Source of the DNA: Cololabis saira
Lineage: Eukaryota; Chordata; Actinopteri; Beloniformes; Belonidae
Direction of reading: 5' to 3'
Length of the DNA stretch: 64,000 nt
Assembly (NCBI RefSeq): GCF_033807715.1
Contig: NC_084591.1
Location: 25,293,090-25,357,089 of the forward strand
Shown here: in pieces, positions 1 to 11,035 of the stretch
Layout of the letters: each line of letters opens with the position of its first letter
Position numbering within the stretch: position 1 is the stretch's first letter
Made by a program: the position numbers and the translations under genes
The notes under the pieces: model-generated
The model's input: the letters and a program-made list of their open reading frames with translations, nothing else
Databases searched by the model: none
What the model was told of the DNA's origin: nothing

Positions 1-131
1 AGGCTGAGCATACAGACAGGCTCTCAGACAGAGCTACAGACGATGAGATCTCAACTTCGTCCAAAAGACATCACGAATCAAGAGCGAGCAAAAAAAGGGG
101 GAAAAAAACAGGAAACTCGTGCTTCACTTGA
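1..131 (+). CDS. Probable C-terminal end of an upstream gene (partial)
   Basis: The window opens inside an open frame (codons from base 3) that ends at TGA 129-131. The 42 residues visible are hydrophilic, acidic then Lys/Arg/Ser-rich, and end in ...GNSCFT, which looks like a disordered cytoplasmic tail. A poly(A) signal about 730 bp downstream on the same strand supports this being the last coding exon of a plus-strand gene. A second frame (from base 1) is also open until TGA 190-192, so the reading frame is not certain. I do not recognise the protein. In mammals the potassium channel gene KCNG4 lies next to WFDC1, but nothing in this tail proves that identity. Confidence 0.35.
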   Translation, partial: AEHTDRLSDRATDDEISTSSKRHHESRASKKRGKKTGNSCFT

Positions 132-885
132 AGTTGGGTATGTTGTTGAAATAAACTCTGTAGCACAAACACCTAAGCTGCCACCAATGTGATAGGAATC
201 TCTGTCCAGACTGGAGAAGTTTTTTTCCAGCGGCCCTGATGAACATTATTATACTGTATACCCCTGTATTACCTTGTCAACACCCCATGTATTCACCTCT
301 GTTGAAAAAGAGTGGTAAAATGACCAGTTGGTCATATATAAGCTATAAATATTATATATTATATTGTTAAGAAGTTTGACTATTCTTAAGGAGATAGTTG
401 TGCATCTGTAAAAGGCACATGTGCGTGTACAGTTCTGATTTCAGACCTGCTAGACCTACTTTCAGTTTTTTGTGGGGGATTGAGGTGGTGAAAGTAACTT
501 TCTTTTGATGAGTAATTGATGGCTATCTGTGACCCGGATTTGTTTATTTCAGTTTTAAGTTTTTTTTATGTTTAAATAACATTTGGCTTAGGGCCCCAAT
601 TCGGTTAGACATTTACCCATGTTGATTACTAGATAACTTGAATGATTTGAGTTGCTTATGTATTAAGAAAACTTTTTTTTAATGTTCTCTAAGATTGAAC
701 CAATAACGTTAGACACAAACTTTATATAAATGTCAAAACATATGGCCCCAACTGTGGAGCCTGATCCAATCCCCAACTTAAAACCATTTTTGTAAAGGTG
801 TCTTTATTGAATCCTGGCTCAGTATTGATATTGATGTTTGTGCCTGTTTTTATAATGCAATAAAGTCAGAATGGTCTTTTTTTTT
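132..885 (+). other. Probable 3' UTR of the upstream gene
   Basis: AT-rich sequence without long frames, starting after the stop codon at 129-131 and ending shortly after a canonical poly(A) signal. It has AT-rich runs typical of vertebrate 3' UTRs. The extent is inferred from the stop codon and the poly(A) signal only. Confidence 0.4.
859..864 (+). terminator. AATAAA poly(A) signal
   Basis: A perfect AATAAA in the context GCAATAAAGTC is followed within 15-40 bases by a T-rich downstream element with GT steps, the usual cleavage and polyadenylation arrangement. It likely ends the transcript of the gene whose coding end is at 131. Confidence 0.5.
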
Positions 886-1484
886 GTTATTTTTTTTTTT
901 TTAATTCTTTCTCTACAAGAAAAAGATGAATGTTAGATTGTTCGCTACCTTGAAGATAGGTAAAACTAAAGGAACCTTCTGCCAGTGTTTGTAGATGCCT
1001 TTGTAGATGCCTCCAACTGCTGGTTGCAGCAAGAGTTTGGAAAAAAAAAAGAGTTTAAAAATTCTTCTCCTTACATGTAAGTCCCTTAATGATCATTTTC
1101 CATTATATCAAAAATATGTCATTTGTCCAAATTTTTTCCCCAGCATCGTTTTTCTCTCTTAAGACTGCAGGTTTCCTTCTGGTTTTGGTTGGGTACGCTT
1201 TCGCACCTGGACAGCAGAAGAGTTCACCAGATGATTTGGATTCAGACCTTCTGTGGTCCCTCTGCATCCAAATATGACTGCTGTTTTTGTGCCCAACAGA
1301 ATGAACTGCAGATAGTGAGAAGGTTAACTTGAATTCATTTTAACGTCTGCAGGTGTGAAAGCTCTCTAACATGAGTCTTAAAATAGAATAACTCCGTCTT
1401 TGTCATTCACAATACACATCAAAAGCACACATTAAGAATGAATGCATTGACGCATCATCAGATTCAAAAAGATTTTTAAAAAAA

Positions 1485-1848
1485 CCATCCATCCATCCAT
1501 CCATCCATCCATCCATCGTCCACCGCTTATCCGTTCCCGGGTCGCGGGGGCAGCAATCTCAACAGGGATGCCCAGACTTTCTTCACCCCAGACTCTTCCT
1601 CCAGCTCTTCCGAGGGGAGTCCGAGGTTTCCCAGGCCAGCCGAGAGACATAGTCTCTCCAGCGTGTCCTGGGTCTTCCCCGGGGTCTCCTCCCGGAGGGA
1701 CATGTCTAGAACACCTCCCTAGGGAGGCGTCCAGGAGGATCCGGTACAGATGCCCAAGCCACCTCAGCTGACTCCTCTCAATGTGAAGGAGCAGCGGCTC
1801 GACTCCGAGCTCCTCCCGGGTGACCGAACTCCTCACCCTATATCTAAG
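1485..1848 (-). mobile_element. LINE 3' fragment with CCAT-type tail (RTE/Rex-like)
   Basis: A (CCAT)n tail at 1485-1517 is followed by about 330 bp of GC-rich sequence. Its minus strand encodes the end of a reverse-transcriptase protein, including RSQLRWLGHL followed by Pro/Gly/Arg-rich sequence. This is the common teleost LINE end that terminates in a TGGA/ATCC microsatellite. Only the 3' end is present, as expected from 5'-truncated insertion. The clade (RTE/Rex3-like) is from memory and not tested. Confidence 0.65.
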
Positions 1849-3384
1849 GGTTAAAAAAAACCTTAAATGTAAAATCCAAAACTAAGCCAGAGACTGAAAA
1901 TTGAGTTTATAGTTCAAGTGACCTACAGTCCTAGGTGGCTATAGGCTATGCCTAACAAAAATGATAAAATGTCCATAGTTACTTAGGAGAAACATAGCAG
2001 CTCCTATGACACCTAAGAAAAATAATCAAGTGTTGCCATAAAAATACCTCACATTCACTCTAATTAAATCTGTCCTTGGAAAAATACATGCCAGACACTA
2101 AATGAGGACTGCCAGAGCCCCAGCCGAGCTCCACCGAAGAGGGGAGCTCACCTGAAGCAGGTAACTGAAGCAGCTACCAACTCAGCCCCATGGATCAAAC
2201 AGTTGTCGACGGTCACGCAGAACGGATGGTCATTTTGGCTTGAGCAACCTTCCAGACAAACCCATAGCATCCTTTTCACATGTAAACAATCAGTTTTATT
2301 AAATCCAGTTTGCCTCCATACAAACTACTACAGCAACTGGCAGCAATTCAGAACTACCGTCTCCAGATACACAGCCATTCATGTGACAAAAACAAAGATG
2401 GCTAGATGCTGCCTGCATATCAATTCATGTGATTTTATTTTATTTTTTCAGAGAAGACTTAATCTTTGACCTTCTTTCTTGTGGTATATTTTGAAAATTC
2501 ATTGATGCTGTAAATATGTATTTCCAAACTTTTGTACACTATAAAATGACTAATATTATAATATTACATTGCTCTCAAGGTTTTTTATAGACATTTCACC
2601 ATGACTGCATGCTTTTGATTAAATATAGAAATGTACGATTCACTCGATCTTTTTTCCAATATTATCTTTTCTTGAAAAACTATTTATTTTCGGCCAGGGC
2701 CCACAACACAACTCAGGAGCTATTTATATGTGCAGGTGTTATGTGCAAAACAAAGCCTAACACACTAACACCAGCTGATTCCACTCATTAAACCCCAGCT
2801 CCTCCTCCCTCTTGTATCACATCCCCTCGACACTGTCCTGGAAACAATTCCCTTCCTTTCAGTGAACGTGAACTAACAACCAACAGGTGAGGAAGTACAT
2901 GTTTGTACACAACTTTATGGCTTTTTACAGTGGTTTATGAACTAAACAGTCCAATAATTCAAGCAAATGATTTTGTAATGTTGCTGTGCTTTGTTGCCCA
3001 GGATTTTGTCAAAACAAATCTCTGCCAGCGGATGCTGGTTCCAAACACCTCTTCCCTGGGGGAGAATTATAAGATGGTGATGGCTCATCTCTGCTCTCCT
3101 GCCTGGTAAGGTTATCTCCTGCTTGTATTGCCAGATACCCAAAACCAGATTATCGTACAGGGAGCTTGAAACTATCGTATTTCTGCTAAAATTATTATAC
3201 GCTATAACAACGGTGTGGGAGGGGCTAAGGAGGCATGTCTGTGTGAGAGAGGTAGTGAGATTAAAATAAATAAAATGTGACTGAAAACACCAGATCAGTT
3301 ATGAAAAGATGATGAATTCCAAATCAGCCTAAAAGTGACTAACAGTTAGGGGAAAGCACTGAAAGATTATTGTACACTTGCAAC

Positions 3385-4206
3385 CAGGGGCGTCGCCAGG
3401 TGTAATCCCTTATGGGTTCTAAACCCAAAGGGGCCCCCGCGTAGCGGAGGCCTAAACTGCGGGAAATTTTTGGGATCTTACGGGTCGGATCGGTTAACGT
3501 TGCATGACTTTAAGTCGTTTAGAAACAGATTGACAGCCACAAGCAGCTTCAATGATTATAACAAAAAAGACCATTCCAGATCAGCAGACCACTGCACCAA
3601 TTCACAGACTCCGAACTCCAGAACATCATCCTCGGTTCGAACAATATATTCCATGTAACGTGGAAAACAATGTAACGGCCGCTACAGCCAACACTAGCCT
3701 CCTCATCAGCCACCCGCACCGTTGCAAAATGTGAGGTGAGCGGCGGACTGTCCACCGCCCACCTCACACCTCCGCCGCGGTCAGGAAGCAACTAGCCTCT
3801 CCTTTCTCTCTTTTACCTTTCTTTTTAACGATCCAGACTGGTGCTTTTTCTTCTCCATTTTTCCTCTTTCAAAGTTCCCTCCAAAATGCCGCAGTCGGAC
3901 ATACAACAAGACGAGTTAGTTCAAATGTAAAAAAAACAAAACAAGTTAAGTTCCAGCCAATCAGGTTGGCTCACAGCCCCGATGAGTTCAGGACAGTTGT
4001 AAATTAAGAATTAACCTACACTGGCCGCACAATGCACATTTTATCGTTATTATAACCTACAAATTTTACGATTATATATGAACCTATCACACAAAACGGG
4101 GCCCTCTCATTGGGCCCCCCTTAGGGCAGAGGGGGGGGCCTCTACTTTGAAATGTTGTTGACATTGGGTTTTTATAACCCGGAAACCCACGCCAGCGTCG
4201 CTAGAG
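3385..4206. mobile_element. hAT-type DNA transposon (non-autonomous), 822 bp
   Basis: The element begins CAGGGGCGTCGCCAGG and ends in a diverged inverted copy near GCGTCGCTAGAG. It is flanked on both sides by the exact 8-bp duplication CTTGCAAC (3377-3384 and 4207-4214), the size made by hAT transposases. A CAGGGG terminus also fits hAT. The subterminal ends carry GGGCCCC-rich runs in inverted orientation. No transposase frame is present, so it was mobilised in trans. Terminal repeats have drifted while the target duplication is intact. Confidence 0.75.
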
Positions 4207-4378
4207 CTTGCAACTATTGATCCTATAGAGGTCAATGATTCTACAAATACAATAATTATCGTACATCTGGCAACACCGTCTCCTGGCAACATGTTTCCCG
4301 ATGGTTGTTACTTTTGTTACAATGGTTGTTACTTTTTCCTATTTTTCTTTATAGTTTGGAGTATTTTTGACACTTTAA

Positions 4379-5433
4379 AGGGGACCTATTATGAAAAACA
4401 CGTTTTTTCTTGTTTTAACATATAAAGTGGTCTCCCCTCACCCTGCCAGCACAGGGGAGACAAAATACCATGAATTTCTGCAAGGTCTCTGACCCCCGCC
4501 GGACAGAGTCCCCCAGTGTCACGTGGTTTTTTTTGAGCCGATTAGAATCTGCTCCCGTCGTGACGTCACGACGGGAGCAGATTTCCAGAGGTTCAGCCTC
4601 TGCTGCTGAAACCACGCCCACAACCAGCTCTCTCCGCTGCTGGAGCGGTCCATCCTTCAGCCAGTCGGACGCCGCGGATCCGGGTTAAATCATCCAGGTT
4701 CCCGGGTGGTTTGGGAGCTGGGTCCTCGGGGGTCTGTCCCAGGCTGGACCAGCTTCACCCTCCGAGATTTTCAGGCAAATCTGTCGGTTTGATCACCGGT
4801 AACCGACGATGCGCCGCGGATGCGCTCCGGAGCGATCTGTGCGCCCGCCGTGGCGTTGCGGCGCCCGTCGTGCAGCATCCGCCGGGTAGATCCGGCTGAA
4901 ATTCCGCTGGTCGGTCCCTGGGAGTCCCTGCTACCAGTCCAGGCCGGTTCCTGTGGTCCCGGCCGGTCGGAACCGGTCAGATTCCCCCGTTAAAGCCGCG
5001 GTGATGCGCGCTGCTCCCGGGCGCCAGGCGTGGCTCCAGGGCCAGCGTTCAGCATCCGCTGGGTAGATCCGGCTTAAATAGTGCATAAATGTTATTTATA
5101 TACAACTCATATTTTATTTTTTTAACAATAAAGTTTCCATTTGTGAAAATTCAGTGTTGTGATAATTTACAGGCTCGGGCTGCTCTGGCGGAGCAGGTTT
5201 ATTCTCCTCCCCTGCTACACGTCATTCAGGGAGCCAATCAGCACAGAGCCTCATTATCATACCCCCCCCTTCCCTAAAAATGAGGCGCAGAAAAAGAGGT
5301 TAGAAGCGGTAAAACTAGTGACAGGGCCCACAGGCTGGATTTATGATTTATGTAGAAAAAACAAGCTTTAGATTGTTTTTAAGACATTCAAGGCCTGTTT
5401 AAAATATACATTAAATGCCATAATAGGTCACCT
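4379..5433. mobile_element. TTAA-flanked MITE-like element, about 1.05 kb
   Basis: Terminal inverted repeats AAGGGGACCTATTATG (left) and its complement with one change (right) are flanked on both sides by TTAA (4375-4378, 5434-5437). TTAA duplications are made by piggyBac and Kolobok transposases; the termini do not let me choose. The interior is GC-rich, holds a 38-bp perfect palindrome and degenerate copies of GCATCCGCYGGGTAGATCC near 4873 and 5050. No transposase is encoded. Confidence 0.65.
4546..4583. repeat. 38-bp perfect palindrome with CRE core
   Basis: The two 19-base arms, AATCTGCTCCCGTCGTGAC and its exact complement, meet with no spacer. The centre (4561-4568) is TGACGTCA, the full consensus binding site of CREB/ATF factors. 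Such a spacer-free palindrome can extrude as a cruciform. It lies inside the TTAA-flanked element. Confidence 0.9.
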
Positions 5434-5588
5434 TTAAAGTTTAATTGGGCATTTAATCACATTTCTGTGTGGACTCCTCTTTTGTTACAAACTAGAGCCA
5501 AGTTGATAACAAATGGGCGCTAGTCTAGGAATAATTTTAGACATTTGTTTGTGATGAAATGTCTGGGGTTGGTGCTAGTGCATTAGTG

Positions 5589-5812
5589 CAGTATTTCCCA
5601 ACCCTGGTCCTTGGGGCCCCCTGTCCTGCATGTTTTACATGCGACTCTGCTTCAGCACACCGTGATAGAAGTAGCTGTGTCACCAACAGAGTTGTGTAGA
5701 CAATGATGATGTACTAATGAGGACCATTAATTAGAATCAGGCATGTTGATGCAGGGAAACGTCTCAAACCTGCAGGAAAGGGTTCCCCGGGGACCAGGAT
5801 TGGGAAACACTG
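5589..5812. mobile_element. hAT MITE, 224 bp
   Basis: The ends CAGTATTTCCCAACCCTGGT and the inverted ACCAGGATTGGGAAACACTG form terminal inverted repeats of about 20 bp. The flanks CATTAGTG (5581-5588) and CATTGGTG (5813-5820) match at 7 of 8 positions, an aged 8-bp hAT duplication. The interior carries no frame. Confidence 0.85.
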
Positions 5813-5929
5813 CATTGGTGTTTTCACTTTACTGTTGAGTGTCATTTGCTTGTTTTGTCAAATCCTCATAAGCACTAATGTGAAGAGGCCCCACAGCTAT
5901 AGTGGTTATCCATGTCTTGGTGATTCAGT

Positions 5930-6470
<541 letters not shown>

Positions 6471-6789
6471 CACCCTCAGCTCTCATCATTTGGGTGTCTG
6501 GAAAACATCTGATAGTTTTGCTCCATTTCTTCTGGCCCAGACGTAAAGACTTTTTTAGACTATATTGAAACTTGTCATGTTTGTCAGTTAACTGGTAAGC
6601 CAAAACAAAACAATTAACCGTGCTCCTTTGTGCCCTGTTGCCATTGCTGGACAGCTTTTTTTTGATAATCTTTTCATTGACTGTGTGTGCCCTTGCCTTA
6701 ATCTAAAGCAGTTAGCATGTATTTTTAAAGTAGGAACTGATTGACTACTCACTACCCAGCAGCTTGACAATGACAAATGACAAAGACTT

Positions 6790-7045
6790 ATTCGATTCAG
6801 GTCCTTTGCATGACATTACCACCAAGTCTGTGGTTAAAGTGCTGTCCCAGTTCATGTCCATTTTTGGTATTCCAAAGCTTATTCAAAGTGATCAAGAGTA
6901 AAAACTTTACATCAAAAATGTTTGCAGATGCTAAATACCTAATGGGTCAACATGCCCAATTGACCCGTTAGACCCGGAGAGTGAAAGGGCTGTTGAACGG
7001 TTTCATCAGACTCTCATCAGATTCTTGTTGAAAGCTCGGCCGTAA
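6790..7045 (+). pseudogene. Gypsy integrase fragment (degraded)
   Basis: The plus strand encodes pieces typical of the integrase core and C-terminal part of Ty3/Gypsy pol, including KVLSQFMSIFGIPKLIQSDQ and then, after stops and a frame change, ESERAVERFHQTLI. The frame is broken by stop codons and at least one frameshift, so it is a dead copy. With the LTR remnant just upstream it marks an internally deleted Gypsy insertion. Confidence 0.65.
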
Positions 7046-7504
7046 TTGGGAATAAGCGTTTCTCTGACTCAGTCTTGATATGAATGATTGTGCTGGGTCC
7101 GGGTGTTTTCTGGAGTCAGGGTGAGGACTGGCGAGACGTAGAATTATGGACTTGGAGATGGTTAGAAGATGAAGATGAAGACCCGTCAGGGAGGAATCAA
7201 TGGGATCAGGGAGCATTGCTTTAGGAAAAAAATCATGTGACCGATACAGGAAGTGTCGTTTGGATATACCGCGCCAAATTGTGTTTATAAGGAAACAAAC
7301 TGTATTGACGTGTTGCAGATTTGTTTGTTGGAGTTTTGCTGTTGCTGTTAAATTTTGGATTTTTGATTAATTATTTTTAACTTAACTTAACTTTTAACCT
7401 GTCTGTCATTAATTACTGCTTTTAAACTCTTTTTTTGTTCTATTTTGTTTTATTTTATTGCTTTTTTTGTTTAAACTTAAATCATGCTTTTTATTTCTAT
7501 GTGT

Positions 7505-7580
7505 TAATGTCTCTAAAGCACGTTGAATCACCTTGTTGTTGAATTGTTCTATACAAATAAACTTGCCTTACCTACCTTTA
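7505..7580 (+). mobile_element. Retroposon 3' tail (L2-like)
   Basis: AAAGCACGTTGAATCACCTTG followed by CTATACAAATAAACTTGCC is the familiar 3' end of teleost L2-like retroposons. Similar tails occur at about 10970 and 13550. The body is not clearly preserved. Confidence 0.5.
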
Positions 7581-8626
7581 AAATCTGGCTCTGTTTGCTT
7601 GCTAACTACTTTCTGCTGTTCAGCTAAGATTGCTTGGCACAAAATGTATACTGTGTCATATTTGATTATTTGTTACAAGTACACAAACTAGGTTATAACA
7701 TCATCCTGTAGCCTACTGAATCTATAACTGACTGTGCTCAAAACAGAAATTTCCAGACCAAATGCACTTTTGTCACGCATCGGTTCACATGGTTATGTGG
7801 CTTCATAGGTGTTTAGCAGTGAAACTGATTTATTTATTTTTTTGTTCTCATTTTAGTAGCACTAGAAATAATTTTGCATGGCTGCTGGATGACCGCGCAG
7901 TGAGCTGCATGGCAGCTTCACATCTGCATGAATAACGCTGCCATCTGGGCAGGCCCACACATGCCTGTGGTTTCTGGGAGTGTGTTGTAGTAAAGCAAGC
8001 GGAGGCATTGAGTGAGAGGTGGAGGGCAGAATACAAGGTCCAAGGCAGGAGAGGGGGCTCAAACAATGATAGATGGGGCTTTCTTCTTGCAAAACACAGA
8101 TGAAAGCCAAAAATAAAAAAAACACATTTTTTGTTCTTTTGTCAGCCAACTATAACAGGTAACACCTATGGGACCCATCCAACCACACCACCATCCCAAT
8201 GTTTTGGGCTCACTGAATTTGAGTTTTTACACAATTTCTGACAAGACTTCTCTAACAGCTTGCCCACAAACAAAAGCGAACACCGAACCTTCTTGTGGGC
8301 TCAGTGTGGAGGTGATTACAGGATATCTGTGAGGTCCAGGGGTGTGCAGTCTGTGCTGCAGTGTGTGTGGAATAGTGAGGGAATGTGTGTGCATGATTAG
8401 ATTTTTAAGTAGAAAATTGCCACTTACTAAGCCAATTTTTGGAGAACGCAGAGTTGAAAAGGTACCAAGGGGCAGTTTTAGAGAACCTGACCAGCGTAAA
8501 AATAAGCTCCTAAACATCATATAATCTACCTTCGCCCAAGAATCAGTAGAGTTCACAGGTTTATTTATTTTAATCAGAGCACCAGGGACAAATCATATTC
8601 ACCCATGTTGCATATATAAATATTTA

Positions 8627-8628
<2 letters not shown>
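7581..8628. other. Intergenic, nothing recognised
   Basis: No exon-like frames with splice signals and no bounded repeat were seen in this stretch. Confidence 0.4.
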
Positions 8629-8705
<77 letters not shown>

Positions 8706-8859
8706 CATACATACATACATACATACATACATACATACATACATACATACATACATACATACATACATACATACATACATACATACATACATACATACAT
8801 ACATACATACATACATACATACATACATACATACATACATACATACATACATACATACA

Positions 8860-8888
<29 letters not shown>
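8629..8888. repeat. Compound microsatellite (GT)37-(ATAC)n
   Basis: About 74 bp of pure GT followed by about 186 bp of pure ATAC repeats, with almost no interruptions, so probably highly polymorphic. The long frames of repeated Tyr-Ile-His-Thr or Cys-Val seen in it are artefacts. Confidence 0.98.
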
Positions 8889-8890
<2 letters not shown>

Positions 8891-10700
8891 GCACACACTC
8901 ACACTGGATTAGTCATTTGGAAACTGTTAAGACAAACTAAACCATCACCGTGAATTACATTACTAATGAAACTTTGTATGTGAGAGACAAGCCACCTGCA
9001 GGATTCAAAATCAGATGTCTCATTTGGCACTGAAACAGGAAATGGTAAAACGTAATAAACTGATTTTTCTAGCTACTTGACTGCACCACTCCACTCAGAG
9101 CATGTCCTCTCTGATTACAGCCTCATTGTTCTTTTTCAATGACCTTGGCTCATCTCAAAAATCAAGTGTCTGATGGCAACCCATGCAAATAGACTATGAT
9201 TGGCATGTTAGATGTTACAGCGATTACTAATGCCCATGTGTGAGTGGCTTCCGGACAAATTCAGGGCAAATTGGTATTCAGAGGAGACCTGGTTGTTTTC
9301 TGCTATTGCTCCGCACTGATTACATCCACAAATATGTCTTGTTGTAAATGTAAATCTCACACTCCACCTGTTCATGTTTACACAGCTAGAGGCCAGTATT
9401 AGTATTTATTCAGCTGGCTGCTAATTTATTGTCAGTGAGGGACCCATATGATTGTTTCGTGTTTTGTACAAAACTCTTTCAATTTTCACAGTAAGGTGCC
9501 ATCAAAATCATTTAAAATCTATCCAATTTCAACATTAACACATCTGAAACAAATGCAGTAGTAATTGTATGAAGTATGATAGAAGCAAGCAACAAACTAA
9601 CCAAGACTCAGACATCAAGGAGGTTATGGCTATGCCGAAAAAGGAAAGGAAACGCTGAAAGAAGCAGAAAAAGAAGACCCCAATCATTTCGGAGCTCTAT
9701 AAATAATTGCAGCTGTTCATATGCATAGTGGCAGAGATGGAAGATCTTGTTATTGAGATATAAAACAGTCAAATCTTTATTTACAGATCCATTTTTAGCA
9801 CCCAATAATAACTGCCTCATGTACAACTTTAGCCTTTATCTTGAGCTCAGAGGAACAAGGCCTCTGTAGTCCTGATGCTATCTTTGTGCAATGTGCTTTT
9901 TATATCCTCGTATTTATAATCTGACCATTTCTCCTTTTTGAACCCCACCATGATGTTTTTATTTGAGCATACATAGCAGATCGTTTTTTTCTCTCTCCAT
10001 TCAATAGGTTTTGTTGTTTTTGTGACTAAAAACTGAGAGAAGCAAATAAAAGAGATTTGTAACTCTCTGTTTCCTTGATTGATGAGTGTCATGTCCACCT
10101 TTAGTCAAATCACTCTCCTTTTTTGTTGTTGCTTTCACTGTCATCTGTTTAGTTTTGGTGCAAACAATGTTGTGTACGAATTATTTATGAGAGGGATGTT
10201 TACAACCATTCATGGCTAAAGATGGGAGGAAAGTCAACCTCATGCTGTTATGCACAATTTCAAAGTGCCATATGCACACAGAATTCAAGGACACTATGCT
10301 CTTCCACATGGTAGTAACTTGTCAACCACAACAGTCACACCCTCAAACCACGCCTTCCTTTACCGTGTGTTGTACGTAAATGAAAAAAAAGGGCACTTTC
10401 CCATACAGAAAAGGACTCAAAACTAGCTATTGAGAGTGTAACTCATTAGGAGGGTATATGTTTGCTGAAGTATAAATCAAGTTAGGAGCAGGATCGTTTT
10501 CTCAGAGGCACTGCCTCCTGTTGGCCGCTGGAAAGATTGCAAGTTCAATAGTTCAAGGTGCCGCTGCCCTGAAGCTACGTTTGTGCACTTTTGCTGCATG
10601 AGTCTCTTTTAAAAAATGTTCATACTCAATATATAATAAATATGGAGCAAAGGTGCATGAATCAACAGGTTGTAGTTATCAGGAGTTTTTTGTTTTGTTT
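8889..10700. other. Intergenic, nothing recognised
   Basis: AT-rich DNA with only short chance frames; I saw no conserved domain, splice-flanked exon or bounded mobile element. Confidence 0.4.
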
Positions 10701-10719
10701 TTTTACTCTGGTGCATAAA

Positions 10720-11035
10720 TTGTAAATGTACAGTGATGGAGACAGTGGTGGTGGGGTCCATCCCACCCGGGGCTGGGCTGTGGCCCCCTGCCAACCAGCC
10801 TGGCCCCCGGATGCAGCAGCTGATGCTCCGGCTCCCTGTGACGGGGTTGCTCGCTGGTTCTTCTGTGCCCAGCAATGTTTTCCATGTTATGATTTATTTT
10901 AATCTTTGATTGTTTCATCACTGATAGGGATTGGGGTGGAAGGAATAGGATCACCTTTGTTTTTACTGTAAAGCACTTTCTGCTGCATTTTATCGAAGAA
11001 AACGTGCTATATAAATAAACTTTGATTGATGAACG
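10720..11035 (+). mobile_element. LINE 3' end with TTGATTGATG tail
   Basis: A GC-rich stretch is followed by ACTGTAAAGCACTTTCTGC, then GTGCTATATAAATAAACTTT and the short repeat TTGATTGATG. This order is the usual 3' end of fish L2-like LINEs. Only the 3' UTR is present. Confidence 0.5.

Noticed and set aside
1432..1836. 134-residue minus-strand frame
   Set aside because: The frame follows the end of a LINE protein plus its ATCC tail; a retroposon remnant, not a host gene.
8574..8953. Several 90-106 residue frames on both strands
   Set aside because: They are entirely GT and ATAC microsatellite; no unique coding sequence.
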